Below, in pieces: positions 9,429 to 15,839 of a DNA stretch of 64,000 nt. The position numbers and the translations under genes were made by a program. Each line of letters begins with the position of its first letter. The first letter of the stretch is position 1. Under the pieces are notes generated by a model. It was not told the origin of the DNA, did not search any database, and saw nothing but the letters and a program-made list of their open reading frames with translations. Origin of the DNA: Bacillota bacterium (GTDB taxonomy: Bacteria; Bacillota; Clostridia; Acetivibrionales; DSM-1351); contig JAEZRV010000023.1 in assembly GCA_023444055.1 (NCBI GenBank), positions 1 through 64,000 of the forward strand, in the 5' to 3' direction.

Positions 9429-9538
9429 ATTTATGCCCATGCCCAGCATTTCGCACAAGAACATCAAAGAAATGTGCATTTCTCTGACAGAAATGGCATG
9501 GGCTCGGTACCTCCTTATTTGTTTTTATATTTCTTTCA
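9426..9538 (-). promoter_or_regulatory. SD-hairpin-ATG leader element, mntP copy
   Basis: The strand reads GGAGG, six bases, GCCCATGCC, a loop of about 50 bases, GGCATGGGC, six bases, then the mntP ATG. The ribosome site is about 80 bases from the start codon unless the perfect 9-bp stem folds out the middle; then the gap becomes about 12. The upstream flank (TGAAAGAAATATAAAAACAA) and most of the arms are also found before queT, so the repeated unit carries its own ribosome site and start codon. Confidence 0.75.
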
Positions 9539-9620
9539 CACTTTACTCATCCTTTTTAATCTAGCAAACAAGTTTTGCCTGTTTTTTAATACTATAAATA
9601 ATGTTGCACAACTTTCTTAC

Positions 9621-9664
9621 AAAAAAACTGGGAACCATTTCACACTAAGTTGAAATTAGTTCCC
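9621..9664 (-). terminator. trpS terminator
   Basis: GGGAACTAATTTCA pairs imperfectly with TGAAATGGTTCCC, followed on the minus strand by AGTTTTTTT. A second, related hairpin (AGAACT/AGTTCT, 9677-9708) sits between it and the trpS stop, as if the stem-loop had been duplicated. Confidence 0.8.
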
Positions 9665-9724
9665 CCGTATAAACTAAGAACTACTTCACACAAAGTTAAA
9701 CCAGTTCTCAAAGTATATAATTTT

Positions 9725-10735
9725 TTATCCTCTAGGCACAAGACCTATCTTCCTGTAAACCTTAGAAAGTGTTTTTCTTGCCATATAAGCAGCTTTATCA
9801 GCATTTTCTTTCAAGATTGAATTTAAATAATCTTTATTGGAGGAAAACTCATTATATTTTTGTTGTATTGGCATTAATGTTTCAACAACTGATTGTCCAA
9901 CCGCTTCCTTTAAATCACCGTATGACCTTCCCTCAAATTCCTTTTCAATATCACTAAAGCTCTTATCCGTTGTTGCTGAATAAATGCTGATTAAGTTACT
10001 GACTCCTGGCTTATTTATTTCATCATATCGGATTTCACGCTCTGAATCTGTAACAGCCCTCTTGAACTTACGCATAATTGCATCCTCAGAATCCAATATA
10101 AACACATATGCGTTTTCATTTTCATCTGACTTAGACATTTTCTTTTCTGGCTCCTGCAAGCTCATTATTTTTGCACCTATTTTTGGAATATAAGCATCAG
10201 GAATAGTAAATGTATCCCCATAAATACCATTAAATCTTTCAGCAATGTCTCTTGTTATTTCTAAGTGCTGCTTCTGATCTTGTCCAATTGGTACAAGATC
10301 TGTTTGATATAACAGAATATCAGCTGCCATAAGTACAGGATAAGTATACAAGCCAGCATTTATATTATCACTATGTTTTTGTGATTTATCTTTAAATTGA
10401 GTCATTCTGTTTAATTCGCCCATATATGTGTAGCAATTTAAAATCCATGCCAACTCAGCATGTGCACTAACATGTGACTGCATAAACAATGTACACTTTT
10501 GAGGATCAAGTCCGCAAGCCATGTAAAGTGCTAACAAATTTAAACTTCTCTGCCTTAGTTCTGCCGGTCTCTGTCTTACAGTAAGTGTGTGCAGGTCAAC
10601 TACACAGTAAAGGCACTCAAATTCATCCTGCATAGGAATCCAGTTTTTTATTGCTCCTAAATAATTACCTATAGTAAGATTTCCTGATGGCTGAACACCA
10701 CTGAAAATTCTTTTTTTCTGCTCTGTTTGCTCCAT
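9725..10735 (-). CDS. trpS: Tryptophanyl-tRNA synthetase
   Basis: A 336-residue class I aminoacyl-tRNA synthetase of normal TrpRS length. It charges tRNA-Trp with tryptophan. The HIGH-equivalent is PSGNLTIGNYLG (residues 17-28) and the KMSKS loop is KKMSKSDEN near 197. GQDQKQHLEITRDIA is the typical dimer-form motif. AAGGATG precedes the ATG at 10735. No T-box leader is seen. Instead a decayed SD-hairpin-ATG element lies upstream, and the short open frame it starts overlaps the trpS start. Confidence 0.97.
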   Translation of the reverse strand: MEQTEQKKRIFSGVQPSGNLTIGNYLGAIKNWIPMQDEFECLYCVVDLHTLTVRQRPAELRQRSLNLLALYMACGLDPQKCTLFMQSHVSAHAELAWILNCYTYMGELNRMTQFKDKSQKHSDNINAGLYTYPVLMAADILLYQTDLVPIGQDQKQHLEITRDIAERFNGIYGDTFTIPDAYIPKIGAKIMSLQEPEKKMSKSDENENAYVFILDSEDAIMRKFKRAVTDSEREIRYDEINKPGVSNLISIYSATTDKSFSDIEKEFEGRSYGDLKEAVGQSVVETLMPIQQKYNEFSSNKDYLNSILKENADKAAYMARKTLSKVYRKIGLVPRG

Positions 10736-10770
10736 AAAAACACATCCTTAACTTGAATTTTAACTTGCAT
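10669..10770 (-). CDS. Possible upstream ORF overlapping trpS (33 codons)
   Basis: The ATG at 10770 is placed by the leader element exactly six bases after its 3' arm. The frame reads MQVKIQVKDVFLWSKQ and ends at a TAG 67 bases inside trpS, in a different phase. If translated it would pass through the trpS start region and could modulate trpS. It holds one Trp codon. Expression is unproven and the element here is degenerate. Confidence 0.25.
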   Translation of the reverse strand: MQVKIQVKDVFLWSKQSRKKEFSVVFSHQEILL

Positions 10771-10834
10771 AAATATGCCCGTTCCTAACATTTCATATAA
10801 GAACTATCCAGATTATTGCATGGGCTTTACACCT
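10768..10834 (-). promoter_or_regulatory. SD-hairpin-ATG leader element, degenerate trpS copy
   Basis: AGGTG, then GCCCATGC, then GAAATGTTAGGAACGGGC, then six bases (ATATTT) and an ATG. The 3' arm keeps only GGGC of the stem, but the order, the GAAATG motif and the six-base gap match the mntP, queT and FAD-gene copies. trpS itself uses a second ribosome site downstream. Confidence 0.5.
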
Positions 10835-10954
10835 AGTTTTTCTATACTTTTTCAACCGCAACAGTCTTAGTACTTTATAAATTTATTTTTATAAATTACC
10901 ATATCACTGATTTTAACATTATTGTAATAGTAATAACAAGGTATTTTATATTTT

Positions 10955-11131
10955 TTAACCATTTTTTTGTTTATTTTTATAAGATATAAAAACAATTAGA
11001 AAACCTAACCCGCCTAATAGGTAATAAATACCCACTCTTGTTTGACCAGCAGAGTATTTTAACATTCCAAAACCGAATAGTATTAAAGCGAAGAATATAC
11101 TGCCAAAACTCATTATTCTATTAACATTCAT
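10955..11131 (-). CDS. Small two-helix membrane protein
   Basis: A 58-residue protein, MNVNRIMSFGSIFFALILFG at its start, with two hydrophobic segments separated by a short basic loop (KYSAGQTRVG) and a basic tail (KNKQKNG). No family recognised. The start at 11131 is set by the leader element upstream, whose conserved six-base gap ends at this ATG; the 12 upstream in-frame codons belong to the element. It may be a stand-alone gene between trpS and queT. Confidence 0.6.
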   Translation of the reverse strand: MNVNRIMSFGSIFFALILFGFGMLKYSAGQTRVGIYYLLGGLGFLIVFISYKNKQKNG

Positions 11132-11193
11132 AATGATATCCATGCCCTGCATTTGACTTAGATCCAAGTACCGGCATGAACTAGCCCCCTCCT
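11129..11193 (-). promoter_or_regulatory. SD-hairpin-ATG leader element, small membrane protein copy
   Basis: AGGAGG, six bases, GTTCATGCC, loop, GGCATGGAT, six bases (ATCATT), ATG. The arms pair over nine positions with two G-U pairs. The 3' half AAATGCAGGGCATGG is nearly the mntP/queT sequence, but the 5' flank differs, so the arms are conserved beyond simple recent duplication. Confidence 0.7.
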
Positions 11194-11286
11194 TTTTAAG
11201 ATAGGAAATGATGTACCATCTGCATTCTATAAATGCTAATTTTTAATTTATTCCAATCTTTTTTACTTAGCCGAATTTAAATCATT

Positions 11287-11778
11287 TTATTTAAAAATCT
11301 CTCGTAATTTTTTATTCTTCTCAATCAATTGCATTAATGGATAACCAAGCAAATAGCAGGCAATTAATTGTCCACCACCTATTGAAAGCATTGTTAAAAG
11401 TAATGGTGCATCAGATAGTACACTAAGCTCAATGCCTACAATCACAGCATTTACAATCACTGGTGGAATAGGTGCTAACCATTTCCTCTTAGGTTTATTG
11501 AAAGTTAGCTTATATGTCAGATAAGCTGCCAATAGTGTTGCCAAACTTCCAATAACTACATCCCATATCCCATATCCACCAATAATATTGGATAAAATAC
11601 ATCCAACAAATAGCCCTGGAATTGCTAATGGCGTAAAATATGGTAATACAGTAAGTGCTTCAGCAAGTCTACTCTGATATGGAGCAAAACTCGTAACGTA
11701 AAAAATCAGCGTAAGTACTAAATATACTGCTGCAATCATGGCTGAAGTTGTTAGCATTTTTACTTTTTTATTATTCAT
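11287..11778 (-). CDS. queT: QueT-like ECF transporter substrate-binding (S) component
   Basis: A 163-residue membrane protein with five or six helices, similar to the QueT family: SRLAEALTVLPYFTPLAIPGLFVGCILSNIIGG is the characteristic region. QueT proteins are the S components of energy-coupling-factor transporters proposed to import queuosine precursors such as preQ1. The EcfA/EcfT energising module is not in the window. No preQ1 riboswitch is visible in its leader. The start at 11778 is six bases after the leader hairpin; the 10 upstream in-frame codons (MWEMLGMGII) derive from the leader repeat and mirror those before mntP. Confidence 0.8.
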   Translation of the reverse strand: MNNKKVKMLTTSAMIAAVYLVLTLIFYVTSFAPYQSRLAEALTVLPYFTPLAIPGLFVGCILSNIIGGYGIWDVVIGSLATLLAAYLTYKLTFNKPKRKWLAPIPPVIVNAVIVGIELSVLSDAPLLLTMLSIGGGQLIACYLLGYPLMQLIEKNKKLREIFK

Positions 11779-11871
11779 AATTATGCCCATGCCCAGCATT
11801 TCCCACAAAAATATCCTGTCAGAAATGGCATGGACTCGGTATCTCCTTCATTTGTTTTTATATTTCTTTCA
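11776..11871 (-). promoter_or_regulatory. SD-hairpin-ATG leader element, queT copy
   Basis: AAGGAGA, GTCCATGCC, loop, GGCATGGGC, six bases (ATAATT), ATG. It shares the flank TGAAAGAAATATAAAAACAA and the segment CATGCCATTTCTG with the mntP copy 2.3 kb away, while the loop centres differ. A TATAAT hexamer at 11896-11901 with TTGTTA 15 bases upstream is the likely promoter. Confidence 0.75.
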
Positions 11872-11982
11872 ACCTTATATTCATACCCCTAATTTATTAT
11901 AACCACAATTGGCGTGTAACAATATAATATTAACAAAAATACTGCCCTGCAAAAGGCAGGCAGCAACGCCATAGTTTTGTTT

Positions 11983-12208
11983 ATAACGCCTAGATTCAAA
12001 ATGAAATTTTTCGATTGTAGAAAAATTTCATTACATAAGCGGCGTTCAATAAAGAAAACTTGGTTTGTGACAAGCCAACGGCGAAGTCATAAGCCTAGTT
12101 GCACTTATACTTTTTTAAAAGTGCGAGGCAGGAGATATTCTCACCGTCTGAAACCCCAAGCGGTACCCGCTACTTATAGAAGTATGGGACATTTTCTTTC
12201 CTCGTTAT
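11983..12208. repeat. Structured dispersed element, family C copy 1
   Basis: Begins ATAACGCCTAGATTCAAAAT, holds the hairpin GAAATTTTTC/GAAAAATTTC and ends with a block from GCGAGGC to CCTCG that contains ATATTCTCACCGTC and AGCGGTACCCGC. The same ends and blocks form a second copy at 50594-50747; here about 75 extra bases lie between them. A plus-strand open frame (11977-12210) runs across it but has no ribosome site and follows the repeat. Structure suggests an RNA or an IS200/IS605-type end, not a protein. Confidence 0.65.
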
Positions 12209-12500
12209 AGACAGGATGGTCACGAACTGTCTTATTAATTTTTTTAAATTATATCATTAATATTTGCATATTACAAACAAAATAAAGAAAAATAACTATA
12301 ATGAGCCTAATTTAAAATTGGTTACTTTTATTCAATTTTAATATATAATTAAAGTGTTCATAAATATATTTCCTTAATTGACTTTAGTTAAGGTTAAATC
12401 TAACAGTTCGTTTTTCTTAGATTTTTAAAGGTAGTTATTATTCTATATTTTGCACTGTTGTCATTGAAGAAAAAATCGCTTTTGAAAACACCAATTTAAA

Positions 12501-12569
12501 GGAGGTGCACATCCATGTCAGTTAATTAAATAGTATTTTGTTTTTAATGTTGACATGGATATATTTATG
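12501..12569 (+). promoter_or_regulatory. SD-hairpin-ATG leader element, FAD protein copy
   Basis: GGAGG at 12501-12505, five bases, ATCCATGTCA (12511-12520), a 30-base loop, TGACATGGAT (12551-12560), six bases (ATATTT), ATG at 12567. The stem is a perfect 10 bp. The first ATG, at 12515, has ideal spacing from the ribosome site but opens only MSVN and stops; it lies within the stem. Folding would hide it and bring the ribosome site to 11 bases from the real start. Confidence 0.75.
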
Positions 12570-13988
12570 AAAATTATTAATTATGACGTTATAATAATAG
12601 GTTGTGGTATTTCAGGTATATTTGCTGGCTATGAATTAACAAATTTAAACCCTCAATTGAAAGTTTTGATGATAGAACAGGGAAATAATATATTTAACAG
12701 AACTTGTCCTATTATTGCCAATAAAATTAAAGATTGTGTACGCTGTAAAAGCTGTGATATAATGCGTGGTTTTGGTGGTGCCGGTGCATTTTCTGATGGT
12801 AAATTCAATTTTACAACTGAATTTGGTGGCTGGTTAAATGATTACATTGATGATGCTGAGGTTATGAATTTAATCAATTATGTTGATAGTGTCAATGTGG
12901 AATTTGGAGCAACTAAGGAGAAGTACTCCACATATACTGATGCCGCTAAAATTATTGAGAAAAAAGCTATTGAGAATGATCTTCATTTGCTGCAAGCCTC
13001 TGTTAAACATCTTGGAACAGAAAACAATTTAGAAATATTAAAAGCTATGCACAATTACCTTGCAAAGCTGTTAGAAATCAAGTGCAATACTCAAGTTTTA
13101 AGCCTTAAGCCTTATAGGGATGGCTATGAAATAGAATTATATAACGGTGAAACCATTAGTTGTAAATACCTCATTGTAGCGCCCGGCAGATCCGGTGCTG
13201 AATGGTTTTCTAAGCAATGTAAGCAGTTAAAGCTTAATTTGATAAACAATCAAGTTGATATTGGTGTACGAGTTGAGCTTCCTGCTAAAGTATTTGAGCA
13301 TATAACTGATGTTGTTTATGAATCAAAGCTATTATACAGAACAAAGCAGTATGGCGATTTGGTTCGAACTTTTTGTATGAATCCATATGGACATGTCGTT
13401 TCTGAAAACGTAGATGATATAATTACTGTTAATGGACACAGCTACACTGACCCTGAGCTAAGAAGCGAGAATACCAACTTTGCACTTCTAGTTAGTAATA
13501 GATTTACTCAACCTTTTAACGAACCATACCAATATGGTAAAAGGATTGCATCTCTATCTAATATGCTAGGTGGTGGTGTTCTAGTGCAAAGGTTTGGTGA
13601 CTTAGTAAAAGGTACCAGAACCAATCAGCACAGGCTTAGTCAGAGCTTTACACATCCAACACTAAATGCTACACCAGGTGATTTGAGCCTTGTATTAACT
13701 AAAAGACATCTCGACAATATCATTGAGATGATTTACGCATTGGATAAAATAGCTCCAGGTACTGCAAATTACGATACACTTTTATATGGTGTTGAAGTTA
13801 AATTCTATAGTTCAAGGCTTGAATTAACAAATGAGCTTGAAACAACGCTTCCAAATATGTTTGCTATTGGTGATGGCGCAGGAGTAACAAGAGGTCTTTC
13901 TCAGGCAAGTGCAAGTGGTGTGCTTGTTGCAAGGACTATAGCCAATAGGATAAAGAAACCTTTACCGAAACTAAATAATAGATACTAG
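12567..13988 (+). CDS. FAD-dependent dehydrogenase/oxidoreductase (COG2509-like)
   Basis: A 473-residue flavoprotein. The dinucleotide fold is at the N-terminus (VIIIGCGISGIFAGYEL) followed by the acidic end of strand two (MIEQG). CGRSG-type APGRSGAEWF in the middle and FAIGDGAGVTRGLSQASASG near the C-terminus bind the flavin and mark the uncharacterised FAD dehydrogenase family. A cysteine set, CPIIANKIKDCVRCKSC, near residues 50-66 could hold a metal or act in redox. Substrate unknown. I start at 12567, not at 12555, because the leader-element spacing points to it. It is followed by a MITE and a long stem-loop. Confidence 0.82.
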   Translation: MKIINYDVIIIGCGISGIFAGYELTNLNPQLKVLMIEQGNNIFNRTCPIIANKIKDCVRCKSCDIMRGFGGAGAFSDGKFNFTTEFGGWLNDYIDDAEVMNLINYVDSVNVEFGATKEKYSTYTDAAKIIEKKAIENDLHLLQASVKHLGTENNLEILKAMHNYLAKLLEIKCNTQVLSLKPYRDGYEIELYNGETISCKYLIVAPGRSGAEWFSKQCKQLKLNLINNQVDIGVRVELPAKVFEHITDVVYESKLLYRTKQYGDLVRTFCMNPYGHVVSENVDDIITVNGHSYTDPELRSENTNFALLVSNRFTQPFNEPYQYGKRIASLSNMLGGGVLVQRFGDLVKGTRTNQHRLSQSFTHPTLNATPGDLSLVLTKRHLDNIIEMIYALDKIAPGTANYDTLLYGVEVKFYSSRLELTNELETTLPNMFAIGDGAGVTRGLSQASASGVLVARTIANRIKKPLPKLNNRY

Positions 13989-14030
13989 AATTTATCAAAA
14001 CATTTTGTAACACTTTTAAAAAACTTATAA

Positions 14031-14100
14031 ATTACTCAAACTTCCCACATAAAAAATCTATTGGTGTGGTAGCATATTCAACTGCGAAGTTTGAGTAAAT
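14031..14100. repeat. Miniature inverted-repeat element, family B copy 1
   Basis: Arms ACTCAAACTTC and GAAGTTTGAGT enclose CACATAAAAAATCTATTGGTG, the family signature also seen near 18080, 32521, 40372 and 55712. About 70 bp, noncoding, right after the FAD gene. Confidence 0.75.
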
Positions 14101-14118
14101 TACTTTATTTTTAAAAAT

Positions 14119-14177
14119 AGCACCTTGTTCACAAGATACAAGCCGTTTTGGCTTTGTTTCTTGTGTTGCAAGGTGCT
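14119..14177 (+). terminator. Long stem-loop, likely terminator of the FAD gene
   Basis: AGCACCTTG...CACAAG..ACAAGCC loops over GTTTT to GGCTTTGT..CTTGTG..CAAGGTGCT, a stem of more than 20 pairs with small bulges. Followed by GTTTTA. A 16-bp direct repeat (TTGTTCTTGTTTTGCA) lies just beyond, near 14196-14227. Confidence 0.7.
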
Positions 14178-14279
14178 GTTTTATGTTAGCATTGTTTGTT
14201 CTTGTTTTGCATTGTTCTTGTTTTGCATGGTACTGATTATATTAGTCTGCCTATTAACTTAACGCAGACTTCTGACACA

Positions 14280-14333
14280 AAAATCATGAAACTATGTGGA
14301 GTACCCTAATACTCATAGTTTTGCGATTTTTTA
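14280..14333 (-). terminator. Terminator of the cyclophilin gene
   Basis: On the minus strand AAAATCGCAAAACTATG pairs with CATAGTTTCATGATTTTT with a T-rich 3' side, just after the stop at 14352. Confidence 0.7.
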
Positions 14334-14351
14334 TCAATAAATTCTATCGAA

Positions 14352-14873
14352 CTACACCTTCTCTGGTTCTGGATACTCTACACCAAAAGTCTCTACTGTA
14401 ACTTTCTTCATAATTTGTGCATCCTTTGGTTTATCGTTGTAGTCTCTTTTTACACTAACTATTCTATCTGCCTCTTCTATTCCTTCAATTACTTTTCCAA
14501 AAGCAGCATATTGTCCATCAAGATGAGGAGAATTTTGAACCATTATGAAAAACTGTGATCCTGCAGAGTTTGGAGCCATTGTTCTTGCCATAGATAAAAC
14601 TCCCTTGTCATGCTTCAAATCGTTTTTGAAACCATTTGTAGTAAATTCACCTTTGATACTATAGTCTGGTCCGCCCATTCCTGACCCGTCTGGATCTCCT
14701 CCTTGTATCATGAATCCAGGAATAACTCTGTGAAAGATTACTCCATCATAAAAACCTTTGTTTATTAGTGAAATAAAATTATTAACAGTATTTGGCGCTA
14801 TTTCTGGGTAAAGCTCTGCTTTCATAATATTTCCACTTTCCATTTCAATTGTTACTATAGGATTTTTGCTCAT
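14352..14873 (-). CDS. Peptidyl-prolyl cis-trans isomerase, cyclophilin type
   Basis: A 173-residue cyclophilin that speeds proline isomerisation in folding. The core motifs are FHRVIPGFMIQGGD, AGSQFFIM and HLDGQYAAFGKV, so catalytic arginine, phenylalanine, glutamine and histidine are present. There is no signal peptide, which suggests a cytoplasmic form. I start at MSKNP (14873): the ribosome site GGAAGG is ten bases from it but abuts the ATG at 14882. Confidence 0.94.
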   Translation of the reverse strand: MSKNPIVTIEMESGNIMKAELYPEIAPNTVNNFISLINKGFYDGVIFHRVIPGFMIQGGDPDGSGMGGPDYSIKGEFTTNGFKNDLKHDKGVLSMARTMAPNSAGSQFFIMVQNSPHLDGQYAAFGKVIEGIEEADRIVSVKRDYNDKPKDAQIMKKVTVETFGVEYPEPEKV

Positions 14874-15151
14874 AATATGCATTCCTTCCAGTTTATAATT
14901 TAATTAGCTAGTTTTATTCTATAGTTTTAGACTAGGATGTCAAGTATATTCAGATTTTTATATATACATTGTTTATCCTGCAGGAATATATTGAAATTAT
15001 TCTAATACTTCTTAGCAATAGATAAATCCCTCAAAACATATGACACACTTTTAATTTTATTTAAATATTGCTGTTCACAAAACAATATATTGACACCTGA
15101 GTTTTCAAACTTTTAGTCTCTTGAAATTACCTTTTTTATTTTGCACAATTT

Positions 15152-15766
15152 TTAGCAAGCTTCTACATGTGACATATCACCTTCAAGTATAATTTCCGCA
15201 GAATTATCACTTACTTCCACTATACTTAAACCTGTTCCATGAATAAATGGTTGGTTCCACAGCTGCTCCACAGGCAAAGACTTAAATAAAGACAATAATG
15301 ATTTAATAAAAACTGCATGTGAAACTATTAGTATATTTCCATCAGTATTTTCTTTTAATATCTTTTGTAATGCGGCATCTGCTCTATCTCTAACTTGGAA
15401 GAAGTTCTCACCTGATTCAGCTTGATATAAATGGGGAGCTTCCCAAAAAGCTTTATACCTTTGACCATCTATTCTGATTAACTCTTCTTCCGCCTGTCCT
15501 TCCCAATTTCCCAAATTTATTTCTCTAAGTTTATCATCTGGAATAATACTAATATCCCTGTCACCCCTAATAAGCTCCGCAGTATGTATAGTCCTATGGC
15601 TTGAGCTTGAATAAATGCATTTAAAATCTACATCTTTCAAACGTTTTCCAAGTGCTATAGCACCTTCTATCCCTTTAGGAGTCAAGTCTGAATCCTTCCA
15701 CCCTTGCATTCTCTTTTCGATGTTCCATTGTGTTTGTCCATGCCTAACAATATATAGTTTTAACAT
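15152..15766 (-). CDS. Histidine phosphatase family protein (phosphoglycerate mutase-like)
   Basis: A 204-residue member of the branch 1 histidine phosphatases. The phospho-acceptor histidine is in VRHGQTQWN (residues 7-15), the second arginine in SSSSHRTIHTAE, the acid in EINLGNWEG and the second histidine in ILIVSHAVFI. Family members range from cofactor-dependent phosphoglycerate mutase to CobC and broad phosphatases; the substrate cannot be fixed. Length is nearer CobC/GpmB-type phosphatases than true GpmA. Strong GAGG site before 15766. Confidence 0.88.
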   Translation of the reverse strand: MLKLYIVRHGQTQWNIEKRMQGWKDSDLTPKGIEGAIALGKRLKDVDFKCIYSSSSHRTIHTAELIRGDRDISIIPDDKLREINLGNWEGQAEEELIRIDGQRYKAFWEAPHLYQAESGENFFQVRDRADAALQKILKENTDGNILIVSHAVFIKSLLSLFKSLPVEQLWNQPFIHGTGLSIVEVSDNSAEIILEGDMSHVEAC

Positions 15767-15839
15767 ATTTACCTCTTAACCTCCTACGCCGACTTCCAAC
15801 ACAAAAAATATTGAAATTAGCCCACATCTCACCCGATCA

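Noticed and set aside
9539..9724. Manganese (yybP-ykoY) riboswitch upstream of mntP
   Set aside because: Conserved aptamer blocks are absent; the region holds the trpS terminator instead.
10736..10954. T-box leader of trpS
   Set aside because: No T-box core (GGTGGNACC-like) and the space is too short.
11848..11976. preQ1 riboswitch upstream of queT
   Set aside because: No class I or II pattern found; only a promoter-like -10 and the leader element.
11977..12210. 77-codon plus-strand frame
   Set aside because: Lies across repeat family C, has no SD and matches no protein pattern.
12555..12566. ATG at 12555 as start of the FAD protein
   Set aside because: It lies inside the hairpin arm with no SD at normal distance; 12567 fits the six-base rule of the leader family.
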